Shown piece after piece: positions 17,089-25,446 of a stretch of DNA of 64,000 nt. The position numbers and the translations under genes were made by a program. The stretch spans positions 49,780 to 113,779 of the forward strand of contig NZ_JASHJI010000021.1 in the NCBI RefSeq assembly GCF_030733265.1, written 5' to 3'. Source of the stretch: Roseibium sp. MMSF_3412 (GTDB lineage: Bacteria > Pseudomonadota > Alphaproteobacteria > Rhizobiales > Stappiaceae). The notes beneath the pieces are model-generated. The model was not told the origin of the DNA, did not search any database, and saw nothing but the letters and a program-made list of their open reading frames with translations. Numbering within the stretch: position 1 is the stretch's first letter; the number at the start of each line of letters is the position of its first letter.

Positions 17089-18150
17089 ATGACGATTTCG
17101 CTGCTCTGTCTTGCCGGCGACGGCATCGGCCCGGAGATCATGGCTGCCACGAAACATGTTGTTGCGGCAGCCACCGGAGAGACAGGCGAACAGATTGACT
17201 TCACAGACCGGGACATCGGTTTTGCTTCGCTCGAGAGAGGCAAAAGCACGATCGAACGAGACGTCATCGATGCAGCTCTGGCGGCCGACGGTGTCATTCT
17301 CGGCCCGGTCTCGCACAACGACTATCCGCCGCGTGAAGACGGCGGCCTCAATCCGTCCGGTGTCCTGCGCAAGGAACTCGACCTTTACGCAAACATCCGG
17401 CCCGCGCAGAGTTTCGACGGCCTGCCGACACCAACCGGACGCGACGTCGACCTGGTGATCTTCCGGGAAAATCTGGAAGGCTTTTACGCCGACCGGAACC
17501 TTTACGCCGGAAGCGGCGAGTTCATGCCTGTTCCCGGCGTGGCGATGGCCATGCGGCTGATCACCGAGCGCGGCAGCGAACGGATCGGCCGAGCGGCTTT
17601 TGAATTCGCCAGCAGAAACGCCCGGAAGAAGGTCACTGCGGCTCACAAGGCCAATGTCATGCGGACAAGCGATGGCCTGTTCCTGAATGTGATCCGGCGA
17701 ATTGCCGCGGACCATCCGGATATCCAGTACGAGGAAGTTCTGGTCGACGCGGCTGCCGCCCTTCTGGTGCGCGATCCGGACCGCTTCGACGTCATCGTGA
17801 CGACCAACATGTTCGGCGACATCCTCTCGGATCTCGCGACCGAGCTTGCAGGCGGGCTCGGGCTCGCAGCCTCCTTGAACCTTGGCGCGCAGAACGCCGC
17901 CGCCCAGGCCCAGCACGGATCGGCACCAGACATTGCCGGACAGGACCGGGCCAACCCGACATCGCTGATCGGGTCGGCCGCCATGCTGCTTCGCCACCTT
18001 GGAGCACCCAAGGCCGCTTCGGCAATCGACAACGCCCTCAAAACCGCACTGGCCCAGCCGGAGACCCGAACGGCAGATCTCGGAGGCCCGCTCGGCACGC
18101 AAGCCTTTGCTTCCGTGCTGGTCAAACTCATAGAGGAAAGCGACGCATGA
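17089..18150 (+). CDS. Isocitrate/isopropylmalate dehydrogenase family enzyme
   Basis: 353 aa beta-decarboxylating dehydrogenase. The start LCLAGDGIGPEIM and the family signature NMFGDILSDLATELAGGLGLAASLNLG (residues about 241-267) are clear; VIFRENLEGFYADRN carries the substrate-binding region and AHKANVMRTSDGLF the conserved lysine segment. Enzymes of this family oxidise and decarboxylate 2-hydroxy acids with a 3-substituent: isocitrate, isopropylmalate, homoisocitrate, tartrate or malate. It lies 9 bases after the transporter and overlaps prpF by four bases, so it is probably catabolic rather than for leucine synthesis. Exact substrate is unknown. Confidence 0.9.
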   Translation: MTISLLCLAGDGIGPEIMAATKHVVAAATGETGEQIDFTDRDIGFASLERGKSTIERDVIDAALAADGVILGPVSHNDYPPREDGGLNPSGVLRKELDLYANIRPAQSFDGLPTPTGRDVDLVIFRENLEGFYADRNLYAGSGEFMPVPGVAMAMRLITERGSERIGRAAFEFASRNARKKVTAAHKANVMRTSDGLFLNVIRRIAADHPDIQYEEVLVDAAAALLVRDPDRFDVIVTTNMFGDILSDLATELAGGLGLAASLNLGAQNAAAQAQHGSAPDIAGQDRANPTSLIGSAAMLLRHLGAPKAASAIDNALKTALAQPETRTADLGGPLGTQAFASVLVKLIEESDA

Positions 18151-19238
18151 CGCAGACAGCCATCCCCTTTCTCTTCATGCGCGGAGGGTCTTCGCGCGGG
18201 CCTTACATGAAGCGCAGCGATCTGCCGGAAGACCGTGATCGGCTGTCGGACGTTCTGATTTCCCTTGTCGGCGCGGGTCATCCGTTCAACATCGACGGCA
18301 TCGGTGGCGGTACCGCCGTGACGACCAAGGTCGCCATGCTGTCGAAATCCGACGACGACTGGGCGGATGTGGACTATTTCTTCGCGCAGGTCAGCGTCGA
18401 GGAGAAGCTTGTCGACTACAAGCCGTCCTGCGGCAACATCCTTGTCGGCGTCGGGCCTGCCGCGATCGAAATGGGACTTGTCGAACCAGTCGGCGATGTC
18501 ACCGAAGTCCGGATCAGGGCGGTGAACACGGGGACGCGCGTTGCCGCACTCGTCCAGACACCGGGCAAACGGGTGCGCTATGACGGCAAGGCGTCCATTG
18601 ACGGCGTGCCTGGGACTGCTGCACCCATCCAGCTGCAGTTCATGGATGTCGAAGGCAGCGCCACGAGCGGCCTGTTCCCGACCGGACACCGGACGGAAGA
18701 AATCAACGGTGTCGAGGTATCCTGCATGGATGTCGCCATGGCGATGGTGATCGGACGCGCAGAGGATTTCGGCATCACCGGGTATGAGAGTGCCGCCGAA
18801 CTTGATGCGAACAAGGCCCTGTTTGAAAAAATGGAAGCCGTGCGTCTCATTGCCGGCGAACGGATGGGCTTGGGCGACGTTACCAAGTCAGTGATCCCGA
18901 AACTCGGCCTGCTTGCACCGCCGCGCAACGGCGGCGCCGCGACCGTCCGGTATTTCATGCCCTGGAAGTGCCACCCGACCCTCGCGGTTACCGGGTCCCA
19001 GTGCCTGGCATCCTGTCTTCTGGCACCCGGTACCGTGGCCGGGGGCCTTCTGCCATCGCCGCCGTCTTCGCCTGCCAGAATGCAGCTGGAACATCCGATG
19101 GGAAACATGGAAGTCGTGATAGACTTCGCGGAAGAAGACAGTACGTTCCAGGTCATATCGGCCGGGTTGATGCGAACAGCCAGGAAACTGGCGGCAGGCG
19201 ATGTTTTCATCCCGGGGCATGTCTGGTCCGGGTCCTGA
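18147..19238 (+). CDS. PrpF family isomerase/tautomerase
   Basis: 363 aa. It opens with IPFLFMRGGSSRGPYMKRSDLP and has the family's GIGGGTAVTTKVAMLS and SCGNILVGVGPAAIEMGL segments, the latter including the catalytic-type cysteine of the diaminopimelate epimerase fold. The family contains 2-methylaconitate isomerase (PrpF), aconitate isomerases and 4-oxalomesaconate tautomerase (GalD); all move a double bond in an unsaturated tricarboxylate. A four-base overlap with the dehydrogenase and linkage to a tricarboxylate transporter fit aconitate-like or oxalomesaconate-like substrates. Confidence 0.9.
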   Translation: MTQTAIPFLFMRGGSSRGPYMKRSDLPEDRDRLSDVLISLVGAGHPFNIDGIGGGTAVTTKVAMLSKSDDDWADVDYFFAQVSVEEKLVDYKPSCGNILVGVGPAAIEMGLVEPVGDVTEVRIRAVNTGTRVAALVQTPGKRVRYDGKASIDGVPGTAAPIQLQFMDVEGSATSGLFPTGHRTEEINGVEVSCMDVAMAMVIGRAEDFGITGYESAAELDANKALFEKMEAVRLIAGERMGLGDVTKSVIPKLGLLAPPRNGGAATVRYFMPWKCHPTLAVTGSQCLASCLLAPGTVAGGLLPSPPSSPARMQLEHPMGNMEVVIDFAEEDSTFQVISAGLMRTARKLAAGDVFIPGHVWSGS

Positions 19239-19287
19239 ACGATCGCGCCGGACAAGACGTGGAACCACAGCACGGTGGGAGGTCAGC

Positions 19288-19521
19288 ATGCACTTTGAAG
19301 ACAGTCTCGATGAAGCACGCGCTGCGCTTGAATGCGCAAGGCAACTGATCGCGGACGAGATCAGGGACTATCCGACACCGGTTTCGGGCTGCGATGCGCA
19401 GTATAACCACCTCCTGTCCAAGCGTGCGCAAATCACCAAGGCGCTCAATGCCTTGCAGACGGACGTGTTCGTGCCGACACCCCGGACACTTGTTGAAGGA
19501 AGCGGTGTTGAGAGCCGATGA
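19288..19521 (+). CDS. Small hypothetical protein, translationally coupled
   Basis: 77 aa from the ATG at 19288, with a strong GGGAGGTCAGC ribosome-binding site; the longer frame from 19201 is not needed. Its stop overlaps the next start (ATGA at 19518), and it sits 49 bases after prpF, so it is very likely translated as part of the operon. The sequence is mostly predicted helix with two cysteines (ECARQL, SGCDAQY) and no known motif or membrane segment. It could be a subunit or regulator of a neighbouring enzyme. Not recognised. Confidence 0.7.
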   Translation: MHFEDSLDEARAALECARQLIADEIRDYPTPVSGCDAQYNHLLSKRAQITKALNALQTDVFVPTPRTLVEGSGVESR

Positions 19522-20498
19522 AAGTACATATTCTGGACGACTGGTTCGATACGCTGCGCACGCTGCCGTGTTACGCCAAACTTGAAAATCACGATGTGAC
19601 GGTCTGGACCGACCATGTCGAGGACCCGGCCGTTCTGGCGTCCCGTCTCGAAGCGGCGGACGCGGTGGTTCTGTTTCGGGAGCGCACCAAAATCACGGCA
19701 GATCTCCTTGACAGGCTCCCGGGCCTGAAACTGATTTCCCAGAGAAGCGTCTACCCGCATATCGATGTCGATGCCTGTACCCGGAACGGCGTGCTTTTGT
19801 GTTCCAACATGCATGCGGGCACACCCAGTTATGCCGCTGCAGAACTCACGCTGACGCTGATCCTTGCAAGCTTCCGGCAGATCCCCGAACAGGTGGCCTC
19901 GATCCGGCGCGGCAACTGGCAAATGGGTGTTGGCCGGAGCCTGCGCGGCAGAACGCTCGGACTTTACGGCTATGGCCGCATCGCCAAGGCAGTCGCCGGT
20001 TATGCCGATGCCATCGGCATGAAGGTGCAATGGTGGTCCTCGGAAGCCGGTCGCGCACGGGCTGAGGCCGACGGCGTCCGGGTGGCCGACAGCCGGGACG
20101 CTTTTTTCAGAACGTCTGATATCGTCAGCCTGCATGTGCGCCTGAAGCCGGACACCAGAGGCATCATCACGGCGGAGGACCTTACCGCCATGCAAGCGAG
20201 ATCCCTTCTGGTCAACACGTCCCGGTCCGGCCTGATCGTGCCCGGCGCGCTTGAAGCCGAAATCGCACGAAACAGGATCTTTGCTGCAGTCGACGTATTC
20301 GACACGGAACCGCTGACCGATACCGCCAACCCGCTGCTCACGCATCCGAATGTGCTGCCGACGCCGCATATCGGCTATGTGACCGAAGATGAATTCGACC
20401 TTCAGTTTTCCGATATCTTCGACCAGGTGAATGCCTATTCCGCCGACGCGCCGATCAACATGATCAATCCGGAAGTCTGGACCGGGGACAACAGCTGA
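19518..20498 (+). CDS. D-isomer-specific 2-hydroxyacid dehydrogenase
   Basis: 326 aa. The Rossmann NAD motif is GLYGYGRIAKAV (residues 148-159), and the catalytic triad of the family is intact: R236 (NTSRSGLI), E264 (DVFDTEPL) and H284 (TPHIGYVTEDEF). It reversibly converts a 2-oxo acid and the D-2-hydroxy acid with NAD(P)H; phosphoglycerate dehydrogenase-like members act on diverse substrates. Last gene of the TTT operon, so it likely acts on an intermediate of the imported acid. Convergent with the next LysR gene, 6 bases away. Confidence 0.9.
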   Translation: MKVHILDDWFDTLRTLPCYAKLENHDVTVWTDHVEDPAVLASRLEAADAVVLFRERTKITADLLDRLPGLKLISQRSVYPHIDVDACTRNGVLLCSNMHAGTPSYAAAELTLTLILASFRQIPEQVASIRRGNWQMGVGRSLRGRTLGLYGYGRIAKAVAGYADAIGMKVQWWSSEAGRARAEADGVRVADSRDAFFRTSDIVSLHVRLKPDTRGIITAEDLTAMQARSLLVNTSRSGLIVPGALEAEIARNRIFAAVDVFDTEPLTDTANPLLTHPNVLPTPHIGYVTEDEFDLQFSDIFDQVNAYSADAPINMINPEVWTGDNS

Positions 20499-20504
20499 GA
20501 TGCG

Positions 20505-21365
20505 TCAGGCGGCGTCTTGCTGCAGAATGCGCCGCAGCCCGTCGATCTTGCGTGAGCGGACGTTCCTGGGCCAGATCAGCAGGGTCCGGATCCGGTTCTG
20601 TCCGTCCGGCAACGCGTTGACCCGCAGGCGGCTGCTTTCGGGAAAGGTTGCGATCACGCTTCTGGGCACGAGCGCGGCTCCCATGCCAGTGAGCACACAG
20701 CCAAGCATCGCGTGATAGGAACCGAGCTCGATCGTGCGTTCGGGCATCTCGTTTTGCAGCGCGTACCATTCTTCCAGTCTGCGCCGGTGCGGGCAGCCGT
20801 GTTCGAACACGATCATGGTTCCGGGCACCTTTCCTGCATCGCCGATTGGCGGATGGTCCTGCGATGTGACAATGACCGGCTCTTCCTCGAAGGCAACCAT
20901 TGAGTTAAACTTGGCTTCAGCGACCGGTTCCGCCACGAGGGCGGCATCGATTTCTCCTGCCAGTAGGGCGCTGGCGAGTTGTGTCGGATTTCCGGTCCTG
21001 AGTTCCAGCACGACATCCGGGAACCGTTGTGAATAGTCGGAGAGCGGGCCGGGCAGACGCACGGCGGCCGTGCTTTCCATGGATCCGAGGCGGAAAATAC
21101 CGCGCGGCTGGCCACCTTGAACGGCGGCCTCAGCCTCGCTGGCAAGCGACAGCAAACGGTCCGCATAGTCCAGCAGGGTCCGCCCTGCAGGGGTCAGCAC
21201 GAGACGTTTTCCGCGCCGGTCGAACAATTTGGTGTTCAGCTTGTCTTCCAGCTGCCGAACCCTGGTCGTGACGTTGGATTGCACGCGGTGAAGTTTTTCG
21301 GCGGCTCTGGTGATGCCGCCTTCGCGCACGACTGCGACGAATATCTTGAGATCACCCAGATCCAT
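20505..21365 (-). CDS. LysR-type transcriptional regulator
   Basis: 286 aa. The N-terminal helix-turn-helix (FVAVVREGGITRAAEKLHRVQSNVTTRVRQLE) and an effector-binding domain with a well-kept hinge are visible. The HRVQSNVTTRVRQLEDKLNTKLFDR region is typical of a subgroup that often regulates a divergent metabolic or efflux gene. It faces away from a DUF1330 gene across 122 bases containing a strong dyad. It may also act on the convergent TTT operon. Confidence 0.9.
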   Translation of the reverse strand: MDLGDLKIFVAVVREGGITRAAEKLHRVQSNVTTRVRQLEDKLNTKLFDRRGKRLVLTPAGRTLLDYADRLLSLASEAEAAVQGGQPRGIFRLGSMESTAAVRLPGPLSDYSQRFPDVVLELRTGNPTQLASALLAGEIDAALVAEPVAEAKFNSMVAFEEEPVIVTSQDHPPIGDAGKVPGTMIVFEHGCPHRRRLEEWYALQNEMPERTIELGSYHAMLGCVLTGMGAALVPRSVIATFPESSRLRVNALPDGQNRIRTLLIWPRNVRSRKIDGLRRILQQDAA

Positions 21366-21376
21366 AAATCTCTCTC

Positions 21377-21413
21377 TGAGAATATTTTCTTCTCAATTAT
21401 TCATTTTTTCTCA
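21377..21413. promoter_or_regulatory. Probable LysR operator between LysR and DUF1330 genes
   Basis: TGAGAA-N7-TTCTCA at 21377-21395 is a perfect 6-bp dyad in an AT-rich patch, and a third half-site TTCTCA lies at 21408-21413, 18 bases after the second. A dyad plus an offset half-site in a divergent gap is the usual layout of a LysR recognition and activation site. Confidence 0.6.
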
Positions 21414-21487
21414 TGCAAGGGAAGCGTTATGAGCTGACCCTTCGTCAACATGCAATGCCATCCAGGCACCGAATGAAGGAGAAACAC

Positions 21488-21775
21488 ATGTCAAAAGGAT
21501 ATTGGGTCGTGCGGGTCTCGGTCAAAAACGCGGAGAATTATCCCGACTACCTTGCCGCGGCCAAACAGGCATTTGAGAAATACGGCGCACGCTTTCTCGT
21601 CAGGGGCGGTCAATACAGAGACCCGGAAGGCAGGTCCCGTGATCGGAACGTCGTCGTGGAGTTCAGGGATTTCCAAACCGCGGTCGCGTGCTACGACTCG
21701 CCTGAGTATCAGGCGGCGCGCGCGATCAGAATGGCGAATGCGGACGCCGATTTCCTGATCATCGAGGGGACCTGA
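21488..21775 (+). CDS. DUF1330 family protein
   Basis: 95 aa from the ATG at 21488, preceded by GAAGGAGAAACAC; an upstream in-frame ATG at 21413 falls in the operator region. The sequence GYWVVRVSVKNAENYPDYLAAAKQAFEKYGARFLVRGG and EFRDFQTAVACYDSPEYQAA is a textbook DUF1330 member of the dimeric alpha/beta barrel fold. Function is unknown; the fold is shared with small monooxygenases and muconolactone isomerase-like proteins. It is a single-gene unit ending at a strong terminator and is probably controlled by the divergent LysR. Confidence 0.93.
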   Translation: MSKGYWVVRVSVKNAENYPDYLAAAKQAFEKYGARFLVRGGQYRDPEGRSRDRNVVVEFRDFQTAVACYDSPEYQAARAIRMANADADFLIIEGT

Positions 21776-21823
21776 TGTTCTCACCCGCGCGGTTGCCGGC
21801 CGCTGATTTCGGTACAGACAGAA

Positions 21824-21854
21824 AAAAGCCCGCCAGGTTTTTTGGCGGGCTTTT
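21824..21854. terminator. Intrinsic terminator after the DUF1330 gene
   Basis: AAAAGCCCGCCA, a seven-base loop, then TGGCGGGCTTTT. The 12-bp stem with flanking A and T runs can work in both directions. This is the strongest intrinsic terminator in the window. Confidence 0.93.
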
Positions 21855-22367
21855 GTTTCCGGCCACAAGGGATCGAACGGGCCGGAATCTGAGTATTTTG
21901 ATGAGACCGTCAGCCCATCATGCAGGGCATCGGCGCCAAATCTTGCGCTAGCCGCGTCAGATCCCGCCGTTCGCGGCAAACCGGCATAATGCATGTGAAT
22001 CCCCGCTCTTTCAAACGGACACCAGCGGGTTGCGGACCAATTGAGTCAAGTCAAAAATCTCAATAACTTCATATTTTTAGATGGTCACCGGGTCTCAAGA
22101 TCACCGGTCTCCAAACCCTGGACTCACGTTGCGGGAGAAACGGCCTCCCGTCTTGCCGGACAGTCAAGTACATAATCTTAGATTATATATGTATAGGTTA
22201 TATAATAGCCGCGATTATTGAATGTGGCGTAATATTTTGCATGCTTAATTTCTGATCGCGCATCCGCTCGACACCGCCGATAGCGCCCTCCCGCGCCGTC
22301 ATTGTTCTGATTCCCGCATGCCGCTTTTCACTCCCGATAGCAGCAGCATGATCGCAAGGAGAATTAC
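21855..22367. other. Long intergenic region with an AT-rich patch, upstream of the hydantoin operon
   Basis: About 510 bases without a convincing gene. The stretch 22040-22250 is markedly AT-rich against a GC-rich background and includes ATAATCTTAGATTATAT (a near-palindrome, 22172-22188) and a consensus TATAAT at 22201-22206, a possible -10 for the transporter operon with a poor -35. A CCGGCC/GGCCGG hairpin sits at 21859-21885. A small RNA or foreign DNA remnant cannot be excluded. Confidence 0.5.
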
Positions 22368-23207
22368 ATGAATTTCAAAGGCTTTCGAACGGCTCTTGCC
22401 ATCACCGCCTGCCTGGTCCTGACCCCGGCTGCAGCGGAAGAGGTCTACAACGTGGCGCTGGACGGTACGTTTGCCCCGCACGCAATGCCAAAGCTTGACG
22501 GCGGCGTTGAAGGCTTCAACGTCGATCTCGCCGAAGCGCTCGGCAAGGAACTCGGAGCGAAAATGAACGTCACCGCTGCGCAGTGGTCGGGCCTCCTGCC
22601 CGGCATGCAGGCCGGCACCTACGATTTCCTCGTTGCGCCGACAACCGTTACCGAGGAACGCACGAAAAGCATTCTGTTCAGCGAAGGCTACCTGAACACG
22701 GACTTTCAGTTCGTCGTCAAAGCCGACGCTGAGGACGTCGACAGCCTGGATGGCTTCAAAGGCAAGACGATCGCCGTCAACAAGGGGTCGGCCTATGACA
22801 AGTGGGCGCGTGACCTGACCGATGAAGTCGGCTGGGTGGTCGAATCCTACGGAACCAACAGCGATGCCGTTCAGGCAGTAATATCAGGCCGCGCATTCGC
22901 GAATGTCGCCGGCAACACGGTGAGTGCCTGGGCCGTGAAGAAAACCCCCGCGCTGAAGCTCTCCTACCTTCATTCCACCGGCAAGGTCTTTGCCATCCCG
23001 TTCCCCAAGGACAAACCGGAGCTGAGAGCGAAGGTCGAAGGCGCGCTGGAATGCCTCAAGTCGAAGGGCGTGCTGGCCGAATTGTCCGAAAAGTGGTTCG
23101 GCGTCACTCCGGCCGAAGGATCGGCCGCTGTAACGATCTATCCCGGGTACGGTGTCCCCGACCTGGAGGGGTATGTTTCCGAAACGCATGAGCTGAGCTG
23201 CTCCTGA
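22368..23207 (+). CDS. Amino-acid-type ABC transporter solute-binding protein
   Basis: 279 aa. A Sec signal (RTALAITACLVLTPAAAE) is followed by a type-3 solute-binding fold: FNVDLAEALGKELGAK, then WSGLLPGMQAGTYDFLVAPTTVTEERTKSILFSEGYL is the classic amino-acid-receptor segment. The ATG has a good AAGGAGAATTAC ribosome-binding site. It is first in an operon with ATPase, two permeases and hydantoin-cleaving enzymes, so the ligand is likely a hydantoin, N-carbamoyl amino acid or related ureide rather than a plain amino acid (inference). Confidence 0.93.
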   Translation: MNFKGFRTALAITACLVLTPAAAEEVYNVALDGTFAPHAMPKLDGGVEGFNVDLAEALGKELGAKMNVTAAQWSGLLPGMQAGTYDFLVAPTTVTEERTKSILFSEGYLNTDFQFVVKADAEDVDSLDGFKGKTIAVNKGSAYDKWARDLTDEVGWVVESYGTNSDAVQAVISGRAFANVAGNTVSAWAVKKTPALKLSYLHSTGKVFAIPFPKDKPELRAKVEGALECLKSKGVLAELSEKWFGVTPAEGSAAVTIYPGYGVPDLEGYVSETHELSCS

Positions 23208-23223
23208 TCTTTTCAAAAAGCAA

Positions 23224-23252
23224 GCCGGGCGGGCCGTCAAAGCCTGCCCGGC
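23224..23252 (+). terminator. Intercistronic stem-loop after the solute-binding gene
   Basis: GCCGGGCGGGC, loop of seven, GCCTGCCCGGC: an 11-bp stem with one G-U pair, starting 16 bases after the stop codon. No U-run follows. Likely attenuator or mRNA-protecting structure between receptor and ATPase genes. Confidence 0.65.
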
Positions 23253-23279
23253 CCTGGTCTTCTCTCAGGAATTTTCCGC

Positions 23280-24023
23280 GTGTCGCAACGACTGCCCATT
23301 CTCACGATTGACAATCTTCACCTGCGCTATGGCGACGTCGACGCTCTCCGAGGGATCACCTTGGAGGCGGGCACCGGGGAAATGACGTTCCTGATCGGGC
23401 CGTCAGGGTCGGGCAAGAGCAGCCTTTTGCGATGCTGCAACCGCCTGGAAACACCGACTTCGGGCAAAATCTACGTGGACGGGGAAGACATCACCCAGCG
23501 ATACATCAACCTGAACCGCGTCCGGCGCGGGATCGGGATGGTGTTCCAGTCGTTCAATCTCTACCCGCATATGAGCGCGAAGGGCAATGTCATGCTGGCG
23601 CTACGCAAGGTCCTTGGCAAAAGCCGCGCGGAAGCGGAAGCCATTGCCCTGAAGCAGCTTGAGCGCGTGGGCCTGTCCGACCGGGCGGGGCACTATCCGA
23701 ACCAGCTTTCCGGCGGCCAGCAGCAAAGGGTTGCCATTGCCCGCTCGCTCGCGCTTGAACCGAAGATCATGCTGTTCGACGAACCGACAAGCGCCCTTGA
23801 TCCGGAGCTGGTCGGCGAGGTTCTGAAGGTGATGCGGCAGCTGAAAGACGACGGCATGACCATGGTTGTCGTCAGCCACGAAATGCGTTTCGCAAAAGCC
23901 GCCTCCGATCACGTGGTCTTCATGGCCGAGGGACAGATCGTGGAAGCCGGACCTCCCGCGCAGATATTCGACGAACCGGTTGCAGAGCGCACACGGACTT
24001 TCCTGCAAGAAGCCTATCACTAG
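23280..24023 (+). CDS. Amino-acid-type ABC transporter ATP-binding protein
   Basis: 247 aa from a GTG at 23280, with CAGGAATT upstream. Walker A is GPSGSGKSS, the Q-loop is GMVFQSFNLYPHM, the signature is LSGGQQQR, Walker B is IMLFDEPTSALDPE and the switch histidine is in VVSHEM, all as in the GlnQ/HisP family. It powers the permease pair that follows after 59 bases. Confidence 0.95.
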   Translation: MSQRLPILTIDNLHLRYGDVDALRGITLEAGTGEMTFLIGPSGSGKSSLLRCCNRLETPTSGKIYVDGEDITQRYINLNRVRRGIGMVFQSFNLYPHMSAKGNVMLALRKVLGKSRAEAEAIALKQLERVGLSDRAGHYPNQLSGGQQQRVAIARSLALEPKIMLFDEPTSALDPELVGEVLKVMRQLKDDGMTMVVVSHEMRFAKAASDHVVFMAEGQIVEAGPPAQIFDEPVAERTRTFLQEAYH

Positions 24024-24082
24024 GGGAAGGCCGCAGGAGCAACGATGCGACCTTCAAATTCACCGCACCAGAGCCCTTTTGA

Positions 24083-24766
24083 ATGACCCGTTTCGACCGC
24101 TTCATTGATACCTTCTTCAAACCGGAGGTCATGCAGCAATACTGGCCCGATATCGTGAGCGGCCTCTTTGTCACCTGCCAGATTGCGATCCTGGTCATTG
24201 TCAGCGGCATTTCCCTCGGCCTGGCACTCGCAATCCTGCGCAGCTACGGCTTCAAGGTCATCAATCTGCCGATCGTCATCTTCGTGGATCTGCTGCGGGC
24301 ATTGCCGCCTCTCGTTCTCATTCTCATTCTCTATTTCGGCCTGCCCAATCTCGGGATCAACCTTTCCGGGTTTCTGGTCCTGTGGATGGTGCTGACGCTG
24401 GTCCTGGCCGCCTTTGCCGAGGAAATATTCTGGGCAGGCATTCTCTCCGTGCCGGAGGGGCAGTGGCAGGCGGCCAGGTCGACGGGGCTGGGCCGCTTCC
24501 AGACGCTGATCTACGTCGTGATCCCGCAGGCTGTCCGGATGACGGTGGCACCGCTGACCAACCGGACGATCGCGATCACCAAGAACACCGCACTCGGCAT
24601 GGTGATCGGAGTTCCCGAACTTCTCAACCAGGCCACCACGGCCCAGTCCTTTGCAGCCAATGCGACGCCCCTGATGATGGCGACCATCGCCTACCTCATT
24701 CTCTTCATTCCGGTGGTCTATGCAGGCCGGCGGCTGGAAAAAGCGTATGCCTGGAGGCGGCACTAA
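24083..24766 (+). CDS. Amino-acid-type ABC transporter permease
   Basis: 227 aa of the HisMQ family. Membrane helices begin at about residue 27 (FVTCQIAILVIVSGISLGLAL). The cytoplasmic EAA loop is QWQAARSTGLGRFQTLIYVVIPQAVRMTVAPLTN. Its stop overlaps the next start by one base (TAATG), so the two permeases are made together as a heterodimer. Confidence 0.94.
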   Translation: MTRFDRFIDTFFKPEVMQQYWPDIVSGLFVTCQIAILVIVSGISLGLALAILRSYGFKVINLPIVIFVDLLRALPPLVLILILYFGLPNLGINLSGFLVLWMVLTLVLAAFAEEIFWAGILSVPEGQWQAARSTGLGRFQTLIYVVIPQAVRMTVAPLTNRTIAITKNTALGMVIGVPELLNQATTAQSFAANATPLMMATIAYLILFIPVVYAGRRLEKAYAWRRH

Positions 24767-25431
24767 TGGAGCAGATCCTTTTTCAGTTCTTCAATCTCGA
24801 CATCATGATCCAGGCCTGGCCGATCATGCTGCGCGGTTTTGGCATGACCCTGCTGCTTTGCATTGTGGTGATACCGAGCGGGCTTCTGGGCGGCCTTGTC
24901 GTTGCCCTGGCGAGCACATCCGAAAAGCGCTGGATCAGATGGCCTGTCGCCGTCCTGGTGGACATCTTCAGAGCCATCCCGCCGCTGGCGCTGCTGATCA
25001 TGATTTCGGCCGGGCTGCCCTTTGCCGGCATCCGCCTCAGCCCGTTCACGGCCGTGTGCCTGTCCTTCCTTTTGAACAACTCCGCCTATTACGGCGAGAT
25101 CTACCGGGCCGGCATCGAATCCATCGGCACAGGCCAGGACGAGGCCGCCAGATCGACAGGTCTCACCGGCTTTCAGTCGATGGTCTACGTGATCCTGCCG
25201 CAGGCGGTCAGAAACGTCCTGCCCGACCTTGTCAGCAATACGATCGAGGTCGTGAAACTGACATCGCTTGCGAGCGTCGTCGCCTTTGCCGAACTGCTCT
25301 ATTCTGCCGACATGGCCCGTTCCGTTACCTACAACGCTTCGCCAATCGTCATGGCAGCGTGTTTCTACCTCGTGCTCCTCTGGCCGGCCGTTCGTCTGGC
25401 CAGCCGCCTGGAGCGCAAGCTGTCGACATGA
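24766..25431 (+). CDS. Amino-acid-type ABC transporter permease, second subunit
   Basis: 221 aa from the ATG at 24766 (MEQILFQFFNLDIM); the long upstream frame is a shadow of the first permease. It has the same HisMQ layout, with EAA loop QDEAARSTGLTGFQSMVYVILPQAVRNVLPDLVS. The gene ends 15 bases before the carbamoylase gene, tying uptake to hydrolysis. Confidence 0.94.
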   Translation: MEQILFQFFNLDIMIQAWPIMLRGFGMTLLLCIVVIPSGLLGGLVVALASTSEKRWIRWPVAVLVDIFRAIPPLALLIMISAGLPFAGIRLSPFTAVCLSFLLNNSAYYGEIYRAGIESIGTGQDEAARSTGLTGFQSMVYVILPQAVRNVLPDLVSNTIEVVKLTSLASVVAFAELLYSADMARSVTYNASPIVMAACFYLVLLWPAVRLASRLERKLST

Positions 25432-25446
25432 TCAGGAGATCAATTC

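Noticed and set aside
16369..18102. 577-codon open frame on the minus strand across tctA and the dehydrogenase gene
   Set aside because: It is antisense to two well-supported genes; its composition (Arg, Gly, Asp, Gln-rich, no family motif) is that of a GC-rich shadow frame.
21859..21885. CCGGCC/GGCCGG hairpin after the DUF1330 terminator, considered as tRNA or attachment site
   Set aside because: No tRNA cloverleaf or T-loop consensus and no integrase nearby; a short GC hairpin is expected by chance here.
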